Positions 1 to 10,403 of a stretch of 64,000 nt of DNA are shown here, one piece after another. Position 1 is the first letter of the stretch. Each line of letters starts with the position of its first letter. This stretch comes from Thioalkalivibrio sp. ALJT (GTDB taxonomy: Bacteria > Pseudomonadota > Gammaproteobacteria > Ectothiorhodospirales > Ectothiorhodospiraceae), in the NCBI RefSeq assembly GCF_000381825.1, contig NZ_KB907126.1, forward strand, positions 42,660 to 106,659. The letters are read 5' to 3'. Under the pieces are notes generated by a model. It had not been told where the DNA came from. It searched no databases and saw only the letters and a list, made by a program, of their open reading frames with translations. A program made the position numbers and the translations under genes.

Positions 1-288
1 CGCCGACCACCGCGACCGGTGCACGCATCCCCTCGTGTACGTTGGGGGCCCCGCAGACGATCGTCAGCGGTTCGTCGCCCCCCGCATCGACCCGGCAGAC
101 ACGCAGGCGATCGGCGTCCGGATGGGGTTCCACCGCAAGCACGTGCCCCACCCGCACACCGGTAAACGCCGGGGCCGCCGCCTCCATCGCATCCAGTTCC
201 AGACCCGCCATGGTCAGGCGGTGGCCCAGTTGTTCCGGGGTCTCATCAAACTGCAGCCATTCCTGCAGCCATTGCACACTGATACGCA

Positions 289-289
<1 letters not shown>
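1..289 (-). CDS. pheT: Phenylalanyl-tRNA synthetase beta subunit, N-terminal part (cut by window edge)
   Basis: This is the first 96 residues of PheT, whose remainder lies beyond the left edge. The N-terminus begins MRISVQWLQEWL, typical of the B1 domain, and runs into the tRNA-binding OB-fold (EMAP-like) region with the signature EPHPDADRLRVC and the ICGAPN-type stretch TIVCGAPNVHEG. Together with PheS it forms the alpha2beta2 enzyme that charges tRNA-Phe. Its ATG overlaps the pheS stop by one base (TAATG), so the two subunits are translationally coupled. Identification is secure; only the truncation limits the description. Confidence 0.95.
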
Positions 290-1819
<1,530 letters not shown>

Positions 1820-1839
1820 GTCTTTCTTCCTCGGTCAGA

Positions 1840-2037
1840 TCAACGGTACGGCAGCATTTTGCGCACGGAGGCAACATCAACCTCGTGCACCATGGCCGGA
1901 CTGCGCAGTTGACGCTTACGCTTGGTGGATTTCTTGGTCAGGATGTGGCTGCGGTGCGACTGAAACCGCTTGAACTTCCCGGACCCGGTACGGGCGAAGC
2001 GCTTGGCCGCACCCCGATTGGTCTTGATCTTCGGCAT
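1840..2037 (-). CDS. rpmI: 50S ribosomal protein L35
   Basis: Ribosomal protein L35, 65 residues from the ATG at 2037 ([14 protein letters not shown]). A start five codons upstream (MPERV) is possible but does not match the family, and the chosen ATG is preceded by GGAGAGAGT. The protein is strongly basic, with the [13 protein letters not shown] tail usual for L35. It sits between infC and rplT, 20 bp before rplT. Confidence 0.97.
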   Translation of the reverse strand: MPKIKTNRGAAKRFARTGSGKFKRFQSHRSHILTKKSTKRKRQLRSPAMVHEVDVASVRKMLPYR

Positions 2038-2139
2038 TACTCTCTCCGGCATTTGGAGTCGTACCCAATTCGGGCCGACCGTTTATGGGAGGACCGGCAG
2101 GTATGCGGAGACCTGCGCGATCCTTGTTGCCTGACCGGC

Positions 2140-2658
2140 CTACTTCTTCTTGCCGGTCAGCACCATGATCATCTGGCGACCTTCCATCTTCGGGCGCTGC
2201 TCAATGACCGCGATATCGGCCATATCCTGCTCGATCTTGTCCAGCAGTTCGCCGCCCAGCTCCTGGTGGCGCATCTCGCGACCACGGAAGCGGATGGTCA
2301 CCTTGCCCTTGTCACCGGCCTCGATGAAGCGGCGCAGGTTGCGAAGCTTGACCTGGTAGTCGCCCTCGTCCGTACCCGGACGGAACTTCACTTCCTTGAT
2401 CTGGATCTGCTTCTGCTTCTTCTTGGCTTCCTGCGCCTTCTTCGCCTGCTCGAACTTGTACTTGCCGTAGTCCATGATCCGGGCTACGGGGGGCTCGGCA
2501 TTGGGCGAGATCTCGACCAGGTCCAGACCGTTCTCCGCGGCCATTTCCAGGGCCTCTGCCGTCCTGCAGACACCGCGGTTCTCGCCCTCGGCGTCGATCA
2601 ATCGAATCTGCGGACACGTAATCTGGTCGTTCAGACGGACCGTTTTCGCTGCGCTAAT
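2140..2658 (-). CDS. infC: Translation initiation factor IF-3 (ATT start)
   Basis: IF-3 binds the 30S subunit and enforces correct start-codon and initiator tRNA selection. The first ATG/GTG/TTG-type start in frame would drop the conserved N-terminal segment; the proper start is ATT at 2658, giving [14 protein letters not shown] and 172 residues, preceded by a GGAG 9 nt upstream. An ATT/AUU start is the well-known device by which IF-3 represses its own synthesis. The N- and C-domains are joined by a lysine-rich linker ([12 protein letters not shown]). It lies 20 bp after thrS in the conserved thrS-infC-rpmI-rplT order. Confidence 0.96.
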   Translation of the reverse strand: MSAAKTVRLNDQITCPQIRLIDAEGENRGVCRTAEALEMAAENGLDLVEISPNAEPPVARIMDYGKYKFEQAKKAQEAKKKQKQIQIKEVKFRPGTDEGDYQVKLRNLRRFIEAGDKGKVTIRFRGREMRHQELGGELLDKIEQDMADIAVIEQRPKMEGRQMIMVLTGKKK

Positions 2659-2678
2659 AGCCTTTTCTCCAGTTCAAG

Positions 2679-4595
2679 TCAGTGATGACGACCGGCAACC
2701 TCCTCCCGGAGGCGCTCGCCGAAGTCCTCAACGCTCATCACACCAAGGTCTTCACCGCTTCGCGTGCGCACCGCCACCTGGCCGTTTTCCATTTCCTTGT
2801 CTCCAAGGACCAGCAGATACGGCACGCGCTTGAGCGTGTGCTCGCGAATCTTAAAGCCGATCTTCTCGTTTCTCAAGTCTGCCTCGACGCGGAAACCCTT
2901 GTCACGCAGCGCCTTGGTCACTTCCTCGGCGTAGGCATCCTGGCGCTCGGTGATGGTCAGCACCTCGGCCTGCACCGGGGTCAACCAGGTCGGGAAGTGC
3001 CCGGCGTAGTGTTCGATCAGCACGCCGAAGAAGCGCTCCACCGAACCCAGCAGCGCACGGTGGATCATGATCGGGCGCCGCCGCTCGTTATCTTCGGCCA
3101 CGTATTCCATGTCGAAGCGCTCGGGCAGGTTAAAGTCCAGCTGCACCGTGGAGCACTGCCATTCGCGGCCGATCGCGTCGTGGATCTTGATGTCGATCTT
3201 CGGGCCGTAGAAGGCGCCGCCGCCCTCGTCCACCGAATACTCCAGCCCCTTCTTCTCGATGGCGGAGCGCAGTGACGCGGTCGCGTGCTCCCAGATCGCG
3301 TCGGAGCCGACCGCATCTTCCGGTTTGGTCGAGAGGTTCACGTCGAACTTCTCGAAGCCGAAGGTCTGCAGGACCGCCAGCGTCAGGTCGATGACGGCCA
3401 TCACCTCGGCCTCGATCTGGTCCTCGCGGCAGAAAATATGGGCGTCGTCCTGGGTGAAGCCGCGCACGCGCATCAGGCCGTGCAACGCCCCGGACATCTC
3501 GCGGCGATACACCGTGCCCATCTCCGCCCAGCGCAGCGGCAGGTCGCGGTAGGAGTGCAGCCGGTCCTTGTACATCAGCACATGGAACGGGCAGTTCATC
3601 GGCTTGAGCTGGAAGGCCTGGTGTTCGTCCTCCATCGGCTCGTACATGGATTCCGAATAGAAATCCGCGTGGCCGGAGGTCTTCCACAGGTCCAGGTTCG
3701 CGATATGCGGCGACACGACGAAGTCGTAGCCGGCCTTCTCGTGCATGTCGTACCAGTACTTCTCGATCTCGCGGCGGATGCGCGCGCCCTTCGGGTGCCA
3801 GAACACCAGGCCGCCGCCGGCCTCGTCCTGGATCGAGAACAGGTCCAGCTCCTGGCCGATCTTGCGGTGATCGCGGCGCTCGGCTTCCTTCAGGCGTTCC
3901 AGGTACTCCTTCAGCTGGTCCTTGTTCGCCCAGGCGGTGCCGTAGATGCGCTGCAGCATCTCGTTGTCGGAGTCGCCACGCCAGTAGGCACCGGCCACCT
4001 TGGTCAGCTTGAAGGCCTTCAGCTTGCCGGTGGACGGGATATGCGGGCCGCGGCAGAGATCAACAAAGTCGCCCTGCTTGTACAGCGAGATGTTCTCGCC
4101 CTGCGGGATCGACGCGATGATCTCCGCCTTGTACGCCTCGCCCATGTCGCGGAAGTACTTCACCGCCTCGTCGCGGTCCATCAGCGAGCGCTCCACCGGC
4201 AGGTCCTGCTTGGCCAGCTCCTTCATGCGCTTCTCGATCTTTGCCAGATCCTCCGGCGTGAAGCCGCGGTCATAGGCAAAGTCGTAGTAGAAACCGTTCT
4301 CGATGGTCGGCCCGATGGTGACCTGCGCGTCGGGAAAGAGCTGCTTGACCGCCTGCGCCATCAAATGCGCGGTCGAATGCCGGATGATCTCCACCCCCTC
4401 CGGGTCGCGGTCTGTGACGATCGCGAGCTCGGCGTCATCGTCGATCTCGTGGCGGGCATCCACCAGCTGGCCGTTCACCTTGCCGGCCAGGGTCGCCTTG
4501 GCGAGGCCCGGACCGATGTCCTTGGCGACATCCAGCACGGTGACCGGGTGATCGAACTCGCGGCGGCTGCCGTCGGGGAGGGTTACTGCGGGCAT
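2679..4595 (-). CDS. thrS: Threonyl-tRNA synthetase
   Basis: Class II synthetase that charges tRNA-Thr and edits mischarged serine. The ATG at 4595 (MPAVTLPDG) gives 638 residues, close to the 642 of E. coli. In order: TGS domain (1-60), editing domain with the HSTAHL zinc/editing motif near residue 73, class II catalytic core with motif [13 protein letters not shown] and [12 protein letters not shown], and the C-terminal anticodon-binding domain (about 535-638). It heads the thrS-infC-rpmI-rplT cluster. The upstream minus-strand leader (4596-4700) is AT-richer with T-runs and may host the promoter. Confidence 0.97.
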   Translation of the reverse strand: MPAVTLPDGSRREFDHPVTVLDVAKDIGPGLAKATLAGKVNGQLVDARHEIDDDAELAIVTDRDPEGVEIIRHSTAHLMAQAVKQLFPDAQVTIGPTIENGFYYDFAYDRGFTPEDLAKIEKRMKELAKQDLPVERSLMDRDEAVKYFRDMGEAYKAEIIASIPQGENISLYKQGDFVDLCRGPHIPSTGKLKAFKLTKVAGAYWRGDSDNEMLQRIYGTAWANKDQLKEYLERLKEAERRDHRKIGQELDLFSIQDEAGGGLVFWHPKGARIRREIEKYWYDMHEKAGYDFVVSPHIANLDLWKTSGHADFYSESMYEPMEDEHQAFQLKPMNCPFHVLMYKDRLHSYRDLPLRWAEMGTVYRREMSGALHGLMRVRGFTQDDAHIFCREDQIEAEVMAVIDLTLAVLQTFGFEKFDVNLSTKPEDAVGSDAIWEHATASLRSAIEKKGLEYSVDEGGGAFYGPKIDIKIHDAIGREWQCSTVQLDFNLPERFDMEYVAEDNERRRPIMIHRALLGSVERFFGVLIEHYAGHFPTWLTPVQAEVLTITERQDAYAEEVTKALRDKGFRVEADLRNEKIGFKIREHTLKRVPYLLVLGDKEMENGQVAVRTRSGEDLGVMSVEDFGERLREEVAGRHH

Positions 4596-4755
4596 TGCGA
4601 GGCTCCTTCGCCGACCCATACGCGGGGTCGAACGTCGCGTTTGAAAAAACGTTTAAAAAAAGGATTGCCGGAAACGACAACGGCGCGCAGCGTAGCACAC
4701 GCCCCGCGCCGTCGGCAGGTTTCCCGGCCCGCTGCCGGGATTCCTGGAGGCCGAC

Positions 4756-5739
4756 TTACATGTTGCCTTCGATGAACAGGTAGGTCCGGTTCACGTTCGG
4801 GCGGTGCCAGTCATCGTAGTGACGCAGATGCTTGAACTCGTCCAGGTCCGCGAGTCGGTCCACCACCTCGCTCAGGGATTCCCAGTCTTCGATCCCCGCG
4901 CGTACTTCGCGCACCAGCAGCTCGAGGTAATCGCCGGTGTCCTGGCGTGCCTCGGCCATGTCCGTCGCGCGACCATGCCCTGGCACCACGATCTCAGGGT
5001 CAATGGACTCCAGGTGCCGGAAGGCCTCCAGCTTTTTCACCGGGTTGCTGAACGGGTGGATGCCCAGCATGCGCTCGGTGTAGACGATGTCACCGGTGAA
5101 GACGACGTCCTCGCCCGGCAGGTGGACCATGATGTCACCCGGGAAATGGGCATCCCCGGCATAGATCAGTTCGAAGTCCACGCCGCCGACTGTCAGGGTG
5201 TGGTCCTCGGCATCAATGGGGTTCGGTGCCGGAACCGGCTCGGTCCCCTCCATCGCCCCCTCACCCACGGCGTTGGCCAGCGAGGCAATCTGCCCCTCGC
5301 CCCGCTCGGCCTGGGTACTCGCCGTCCGCTGCAGCGCCACCAGCTCCGCACCCTGATCAAGGAAGTACCCGTTCCCCAGCCAGCGATGGTCCTGCGAGCC
5401 CACGGAGATCACGTGCGTGATCGGCTGGTCGGTCACGCCGGCAATCGCCTTTTCCATGCGCTGGGCCACCTTGTAGCTCGGCCCCGAATCGATCAGCACC
5501 ACGCCCTCGTCCGTGACCACAAAGCCGGTGTTGTTGGTGAACCCCACATTGACCGGCGAGCGGTTCTCGAGCGAGCCGTAGAAGTAATAGACCCGGTCGG
5601 TCAGCTGGATCGGCTCCAGCACCTTTTCGATTGGGCGATCCAGCGGCGCGTCCTCCGCCTGCACCGCTATGCCGAGCCCCATGAGACTCAGCGCGAGAAG
5701 CGCCGCCTGACCCTGACGCAGAAAAACATTCAATGCCAT
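4756..5739 (-). CDS. Exported metallo-beta-lactamase-fold protein with altered metal motif
   Basis: A 327-residue MBL-fold protein with a Sec signal peptide (cleavage after AVQA, about residue 28). The later motifs are intact (VFTGDIVYTERML, VPGHGRATD), but the first metal motif, normally HxHxDH, reads VGSQDHRWLGN: the first two histidines are replaced by V and S while the DH pair is kept. This is a variant seen by eye, so Zn1 binding is probably lost or altered. The family includes exported hydrolases found near quinoprotein and sulfur oxidation genes, but nothing here fixes the substrate. It is a single gene upstream of thrS, starting with an ATG preceded by GGGGGTAACC. Confidence 0.75.
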   Translation of the reverse strand: MALNVFLRQGQAALLALSLMGLGIAVQAEDAPLDRPIEKVLEPIQLTDRVYYFYGSLENRSPVNVGFTNNTGFVVTDEGVVLIDSGPSYKVAQRMEKAIAGVTDQPITHVISVGSQDHRWLGNGYFLDQGAELVALQRTASTQAERGEGQIASLANAVGEGAMEGTEPVPAPNPIDAEDHTLTVGGVDFELIYAGDAHFPGDIMVHLPGEDVVFTGDIVYTERMLGIHPFSNPVKKLEAFRHLESIDPEIVVPGHGRATDMAEARQDTGDYLELLVREVRAGIEDWESLSEVVDRLADLDEFKHLRHYDDWHRPNVNRTYLFIEGNM

Positions 5740-5890
5740 CTGATGGTTACCCCCTGGACCTGGTCACGCACTTGGCGAGCGGCCAAATCAATCCCGAAAG
5801 TCTTCAGACGTAAAACCCATGGCTCTTGTTCCACAATAAAGCGTGGGGAATAGCGAAATCGAATGCACCCCTTCAGATACGAGACCCGAA

Positions 5891-6586
5891 TCACCCCCTG
5901 CGGGCCTGCCCGCGCCAAGTGCGAACCGCGGTCACGCCCCAGCGCGCCAGAAGCGGAAACACACCCGTGGCGACCAGGGAGAGCAGCAGCACCGGCGACA
6001 GCAGCCCGTCCAGCCTCTGCAACTGCCCCAGCTGCGTACCGGCATTGGCGAAAACGGCCGTGGCCGGCAGCATCCCCACCAGCGACACCCAGAAATAAGT
6101 CCAGGTCCGGATTGGCAGGAGTCCCATCCCGGCATTCACCAACAGGAACGGGAACACCGGAATCATCCGCAACGCGAAAAGATAGAACGCCCCCTCGCGG
6201 ACAAAGCCTTCATTGATCCGCCGCAGCTGCCGCCCGTACCGCCGTTGCACCGCGTCGCGCGCCAGCGCGCGGGCCGCCAGGAAGGTCAGCGTTGCACCCA
6301 GCGTGGAGGCGAGGGAAGACAGCAAGGTCCCCCAGACCACCCCGAACAGGGCACCGCCCGCCAGGGTCATCACCACGATGCCCGGCACGGAAAACGCGGC
6401 GACCACTGCATACACCACAAAAAACAACGCGGCCGTGGACAGGGGCCGCGCATCCCGCCACACCTCCATCTCCCCGCGTGCGGCCCTCAGGCTCTCGACG
6501 TCCAGCCCCGCCCCCGCTCCGGCCAGCAGCCAGACGCCGACCAGAGCCGTCAGCGCGGCCAGCAGCCCCCAGTAGTAACGGTTCAA
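5891..6586 (-). CDS. TVP38/TMEM64 (VTT-domain) family membrane protein
   Basis: Integral membrane protein with several hydrophobic helices and the VTT/SNARE-associated domain pattern (FSVPGIVVMTLAGGALFG, followed by GATLTFLAARALAR and FPFLLVNAGMGLL). I chose the TTG start at 6586, because GAGGAA lies 6 nt upstream; the longer open frame would run into the divergent srkA gene. This gives 231 residues, normal for the DedA/TVP38 group. These proteins are linked to membrane homeostasis or transport, with the exact substrate unknown. It diverges from srkA, with about 60 bp between the starts. Confidence 0.8.
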   Translation of the reverse strand: MNRYYWGLLAALTALVGVWLLAGAGAGLDVESLRAARGEMEVWRDARPLSTAALFFVVYAVVAAFSVPGIVVMTLAGGALFGVVWGTLLSSLASTLGATLTFLAARALARDAVQRRYGRQLRRINEGFVREGAFYLFALRMIPVFPFLLVNAGMGLLPIRTWTYFWVSLVGMLPATAVFANAGTQLGQLQRLDGLLSPVLLLSLVATGVFPLLARWGVTAVRTWRGQARRG

Positions 6587-6647
6587 GCGCGGTTCCTCGC
6601 GTGCATCACCCCGAAAACCATGCGCGGCAAACCCGTACACTGCAAGG

Positions 6648-7643
6648 ATGAACACATCGCAACCGCATCCGTACGACGCACTCAAGCCCGGCGTCATCCT
6701 CGACGCGGTCGAAACCACCGGCCTGCGCTGCGACGGGCGCCTGCTGGCACTGAACAGCTACGAGAACCGGGTCTACCAGGTCGGCATCGAAGACGCCACG
6801 CCGGTGATCGCCAAGTTCTACCGGCCCGGGCGCTGGTCGCCGGATGCCATCCGGGAGGAACATGCCTTCAGCCAGGAACTCGCCGCGCGCGAGGTCCCGG
6901 TCGTGGCCCCGCTTGCGGACGACCGGGGCGAAACGCTGCACGAACACGCGAGCTTCCTGTTCGCCGTCTACCCGCGCTGCGGTGGGCGCGCGCCGGATCT
7001 GGAGCAGCGCGACACGCTGGTCCGCATTGGCCGTTTCATCGCGCGTATCCACGAGGTCGGGCGCGCCGCCCGTTTTCGCGAGCGCCCGGTACTGGATCCC
7101 GTTCCGCGTGGGGAGGAGGCGCGCCAGGCCGTGCTCGCCTCCGGCTATCTGCCACTGGAACTCGAGTCCGTCTACCGCGACCTCAGCGCCGACCTGCTCG
7201 AACGCATCCAGCACACACTCGACAGCATTGGCCCAGTCCCGCAACTGCGCCTGCACGGAGACACCCACCCCGGCAACATCCTGTGGACCGACGCCGGGCC
7301 GCATTTCGTGGATCTGGACGATGCCTGCACCGGCCCTGCAATGCAGGATCTGTGGATGTTCCTGTCCGGCGAGCCCTCGGAAATGGCCTGGCAGATGCAG
7401 GCCCTGCTGGAAGGCTACGAGACCTTCGTGCCGCTGGATCGGCGCGAGCTTGGCCTGATCGCCCCGCTGCGCACCCTGCGCATCCTGCGGCATGCCGCCT
7501 GGCTGGCCCGCCGCGCCGACGACCCCGCCTTCATCGACGGCTTCCCGGTCTTCTACACCCCGCGCTACTGGGAAGACCACATCCTCACCCTGCGCGAGCA
7601 GGCCGCGGCCCTCGACGAACCCGCGCTCGAGCTGGGTTACTGA
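6648..7643 (+). CDS. srkA: Stress response kinase A (YihE/RdoA family)
   Basis: A 331-residue aminoglycoside-phosphotransferase-like Ser/Thr kinase. The N-lobe carries the ALNSYENRVYQVG loop and the VIAKFYRPGRWS lysine region typical of SrkA. The catalytic loop LHGDTHPGN is near residue 203 and the metal-binding FVDLDDACTGPA follows it. In E. coli the homologue moderates the Cpx envelope stress response and toxin-linked death. It stands alone, divergent from the VTT protein and convergent with the next small membrane protein. Confidence 0.9.
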   Translation: MNTSQPHPYDALKPGVILDAVETTGLRCDGRLLALNSYENRVYQVGIEDATPVIAKFYRPGRWSPDAIREEHAFSQELAAREVPVVAPLADDRGETLHEHASFLFAVYPRCGGRAPDLEQRDTLVRIGRFIARIHEVGRAARFRERPVLDPVPRGEEARQAVLASGYLPLELESVYRDLSADLLERIQHTLDSIGPVPQLRLHGDTHPGNILWTDAGPHFVDLDDACTGPAMQDLWMFLSGEPSEMAWQMQALLEGYETFVPLDRRELGLIAPLRTLRILRHAAWLARRADDPAFIDGFPVFYTPRYWEDHILTLREQAAALDEPALELGY

Positions 7644-7659
7644 ACCACCGGCCCCGGCC

Positions 7660-8214
7660 TCATCGCAGATTCCGGATCAGCTCCAGCACCGAGTCGCGGG
7701 TGTCATCCAGGGCCGTCAGCAGCGCCTCCTCCGCCTCGCGGGCCGATTCGTCGTCCCCGTGCAGGTGCCGCGCATGCTGCGCCCAGGTGGTATGCAGGTG
7801 GCGCCCATGCGCCGGCAGTGGCTCCGGCAAGACGGAGGTCAGGTCCCGCACGCTGGCTGCGCGGCCCCAGCCCCGAATCCAGGTTTCCGCATCGCCAATC
7901 CCGGCTGGCGCATCGCTCTCGACCGGGTGGAAATAACGCCGGTAAAGAACCACCTGCTGGAGTTCGTTGACCTCGCGCGTCAGTTCGAAGGACGCCTGGC
8001 GCCAGTTGCGGTGCAGTTCCGATGTCTCGTTGCGCCAAGTGTTGTAGCCGAGGGAGGAGATCGCGATCATCAGCGAGATCATGGCGACGCTGTGCCGACG
8101 CAGTTGGGCCCGTATCCGGTGCCTCCGAGGAACCCGGAGGACATCAGCCCTCGGAGCTCGACGCCAGACTCCGGCTACCAGATGCCTGAACCAGCTTTTC
8201 AGCTTGCCGCCCAT
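7660..8214 (-). CDS. Single-pass membrane protein of unknown function
   Basis: About 184 residues from the ATG at 8214 (MGGKLKSWFRHL); a start 13 codons further upstream is possible. A very basic N-terminus (RRHRIRAQLRRH) precedes one transmembrane helix (VAMISLMIAISSLGYN), after which comes a mostly helical acidic region (SELHRNWRQASFELTREVNE). The positive N-terminus suggests N-in topology with the C-terminal domain outside. No known motif is recognised. It converges on srkA, 16 bp apart. Confidence 0.6.
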   Translation of the reverse strand: MGGKLKSWFRHLVAGVWRRAPRADVLRVPRRHRIRAQLRRHSVAMISLMIAISSLGYNTWRNETSELHRNWRQASFELTREVNELQQVVLYRRYFHPVESDAPAGIGDAETWIRGWGRAASVRDLTSVLPEPLPAHGRHLHTTWAQHARHLHGDDESAREAEEALLTALDDTRDSVLELIRNLR

Positions 8215-8238
8215 TGACGCTCGCCTCACTGAAACCAG

Positions 8239-8260
8239 GGAAACACTGATCAATGTTTCC
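8239..8260. repeat. Minimal MITE end palindrome
   Basis: A near-perfect palindrome that starts with the left end of the MITE found in the sdh operon and runs directly into the inverted right end (TGTTTCC), with the TGATCA motif at the centre. It looks like the element with its interior deleted. It lies just upstream of the small membrane protein gene. Confidence 0.6.
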
Positions 8261-8354
8261 CCAAGGCTTTCTGTTTCAGTAACTAGCGTCTTTCACCGGC
8301 CTTTCCCATGCCCGGGCGTCCGGGTCTGCGGTGCCGGCGTCCAGTCCCTCTGCC

Positions 8355-9125
8355 TCAGGCGGAAACGCCTTCCGGCCGCGTCCCCACAATGGCGCCCAGG
8401 CCACGGTAGTGTTCCAGGAGCTGGCGGCCACTGGCGACCAGTTCATCGGTGACCTCCAGTCCGAAGTCACCGGCCACCCGCCGGATCTGTTCGGTGCCCG
8501 TCGCCGGCGCCTCGATCACGCGCCACAGCAGGCGGGCACCGAGCGGATTCAGCTCGGCGAAGCGCACGCGCTCCTCGCCCGAGCGGTAGGCCAGCAGATA
8601 GGTCGGGACCTCGCCCGGCTGTTCCGGCTGGAACTCCGTCCCGATGCGATGCACCGGGTACTCGTAGGCGAGCAGACGTGCGGTGGTGGAGAACACCGGG
8701 ACCCCGGTCATCAGGTCGCCTGTGCAGTCGAGGTCCGCGGGGCACCTATCCTCGGCGTAGACCAGCTCCGTCTCGACCCGCTCGTAATGGGCCAGCTCCG
8801 CCAGAAACGGCGGGTCGCCGGGCTGCGCCATGCGTTCCTCCGCCAGGTAGCGCACGAACTCCGCCGCCAGCTGCGGGAAGTACGGCGTCTCGCAGCCATG
8901 ATCGCGGTAGAAATCGCGCACCAGTTGCTCCCAGGCGGCGGTCTCCAGCAACCCGCGCAGGACCGGAAACCCCCTGGCCAGCAGGTTCGCCACGTTATTG
9001 AAGAACAGCCGTCGGTAGATCCCCAGTCGCCGGCTCTCGATCCCCTCCGGCGCCGGGTAGCGTTCGGGGTCGCGCAGGTGCCGCGCGAACGCCTCCTGGA
9101 TCTGCTGGAAGTCAGTCTCAGGCAT
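8355..9125 (-). CDS. bufC: BufC-like DUF2063 protein of bufferin locus
   Basis: A 256-residue protein starting MPETDFQQIQEAFARHL with the DUF2063 (putative DNA-binding/MbnC-like) pattern in the first 100 residues (RRLGIYRRLFFNNV, then GFPVLRGLL) and a C-terminal winged-helix-like part. DUF2063 proteins are obligate partners of DUF692 enzymes (as in MbnBC and BufBC) and help recognise and present the precursor peptide. Its ATG at 9125 overlaps the end of bufB by 8 bases. The upstream open frame is only an antisense-phase shadow of bufB. Confidence 0.88.
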   Translation of the reverse strand: MPETDFQQIQEAFARHLRDPERYPAPEGIESRRLGIYRRLFFNNVANLLARGFPVLRGLLETAAWEQLVRDFYRDHGCETPYFPQLAAEFVRYLAEERMAQPGDPPFLAELAHYERVETELVYAEDRCPADLDCTGDLMTGVPVFSTTARLLAYEYPVHRIGTEFQPEQPGEVPTYLLAYRSGEERVRFAELNPLGARLLWRVIEAPATGTEQIRRVAGDFGLEVTDELVASGRQLLEHYRGLGAIVGTRPEGVSA

Positions 9126-10041
9126 GCAGGATACGATCCTCATCGCCGGCCCGCGCCCGGAGCTGCAGATCGCGGATGCGGTCGGTTTCCGCCAGCAGCT
9201 CCTCCAGCGGCGGGAAATTGAAATCACGTTCGAGCAGCGTCGGCACCGGGCCGATACGCGCGTAGGTCTCGCCCAGCAGATCCCAGACATCATTGCAGAT
9301 CGGCTGGCCATGGGTATCGACGCGCAGATCCGGGGCCTCCACCTCGTGCCCCGCGATATGCAGATAGCGCACCCGCTCCAGCGGCATCGCGTCGAGGAAA
9401 TCGGTCGGCGCATACCCATGGTTGATGCTGTTGACGACCACGTTATTTACGTCCAGCAGCAGGTCGCAGTCGGCCTCCTCCAGCACCGCGCGAACAAACG
9501 TGATCTCGTCGAGTTCAGCCCCCACCGGGGTGTAATACGAAACATTCTCCAGCGCCATCCGGCGCCCGAGGATGTCCTGCACCTGACGTACGCGGTCGGC
9601 CACATAGTGCACCGCCGCCTCGGTAAACGGGATCGGCATCAGGTCATACAGATGCCCGTGGCCATCGCCACAAGCAGAAAGGTGTTCGCTGTAGTCCTCG
9701 ATCCCGTGGGTGTCCAGGAAGCTCCGCAGGTCCTGCAGGAAGTTTCGATCCAGCGGGCGCGGCCCGCCAATGTCCAGCGACAGCCCGTGGCAGACAAAGG
9801 GCTGGGCCTCGGTGTATTCGCGAAAGATGCGCCCCAGGCGTCCGCCCAGATGCATCCAGTTCTCTGGCGCCGCCTCGAAGAAGCCCAGGCGTTCCGTCGC
9901 CTCCGGGGCCTCGGCCAGCGGGCCCAGAAGGGCCCGCCGCAAACCGAGCCCGGCACCGCTGACGCGGGCCGGGTTGACGGGCTTGATACCCCTAGCCGCC
10001 ACAGGTTCCCTCGCCGCAGGCGCCTTCGGAATCCTTGTCAT
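9118..10041 (-). CDS. bufB: BufB-like DUF692 peptide-modifying enzyme
   Basis: TIM-barrel DUF692 enzyme, the iron-dependent family (MbnB, TglH, BufB) that oxidises cysteines of ribosomal peptides. Visible markers are GAGLGLRRALL at the N-terminus, the histidine and acidic ligand segments ALENVSYYTP, LLLDVNNVVVNSINHGY, HIAGHE and LLERDFNFP. It follows the cysteine-rich precursor gene and precedes bufC. The start is uncertain: the ATG at 10041 gives 307 residues but overlaps bufA by 50 bp; the conserved part begins about 15 residues later, where no ATG or GTG exists. Confidence 0.88.
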   Translation of the reverse strand: MTRIPKAPAAREPVAARGIKPVNPARVSGAGLGLRRALLGPLAEAPEATERLGFFEAAPENWMHLGGRLGRIFREYTEAQPFVCHGLSLDIGGPRPLDRNFLQDLRSFLDTHGIEDYSEHLSACGDGHGHLYDLMPIPFTEAAVHYVADRVRQVQDILGRRMALENVSYYTPVGAELDEITFVRAVLEEADCDLLLDVNNVVVNSINHGYAPTDFLDAMPLERVRYLHIAGHEVEAPDLRVDTHGQPICNDVWDLLGETYARIGPVPTLLERDFNFPPLEELLAETDRIRDLQLRARAGDEDRILHA

Positions 10042-10315
10042 CGCCGGATCCGCCGCAGGTGCCTTCGCCACAGCTGCCTTCGCCACAGCTGCCTTCGCTG
10101 TCCTTGGGTTCGCCGGCACCACCGCAGGTGCCTTCGCCGCAGGTGCCTTCGCCGCAGGCTCCTTCAGCCAGCATCAGCGGCGACTGGCCACCCTGCTGAT
10201 AGCCGTGGTTCAGGTCGGCCGATGCGAACACCGGGCTGGTGGCCATGGCCATGCCGATCGCCGCGCTGCCGACGGCCCCGGCGAGGGTCTTGGTGGAAAA
10301 CAGATCGTTCTTCAT
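9992..10315 (-). CDS. bufA: Bufferin-type RiPP precursor with eight EGxCG motifs
   Basis: A 107-residue exported precursor. The ATG at 10315 (MKNDLFSTKT) has GAGGAG 7 nt upstream. A signal peptide (about 1-31) is followed by GYQQGGQSPLMLA and then a core of EGxCG motifs in groups of three, three and two (x = A, T or S), with cysteines at 54, 59, 64, 77, 82, 87, 100 and 105. The groups are separated by acidic/lysine spacers ending KDS. Bufferins are copper-binding peptides whose cysteines are converted to thiooxazoles by the DUF692/DUF2063 pair; this protein lies right before those genes. Described family members mostly carry EGKCG, so the A/T/S variant is notable. Confidence 0.88.
   Translation of the reverse strand: MKNDLFSTKTLAGAVGSAAIGMAMATSPVFASADLNHGYQQGGQSPLMLAEGACGEGTCGEGTCGGAGEPKDSEGSCGEGSCGEGTCGGSGDDKDSEGACGEGTCGG
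9995..10165 (-). repeat. In-gene tandem repeat encoding EGxCG motifs
   Basis: The core of bufA is built from 15-bp units encoding EGxCG, arranged as triplet, triplet and doublet with about 21-24 bp spacers. In the opposite phase the same repeats give a low-complexity alanine/lysine frame that obscures the bufB start. Confidence 0.85.
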
Positions 10316-10403
10316 GATGTCGCTCCTCATTTTGCGATTATGGACCCTTTGGCTAAGACTCCTGGGGTCCGTTCAGTCATGGCTGCTCGTGCAGCTCTTG
10401 GTA

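Noticed and set aside
5843..7936. 697-codon plus-strand frame
   Set aside because: Overlaps the VTT protein and srkA in another phase, with low-complexity proline/arginine composition.
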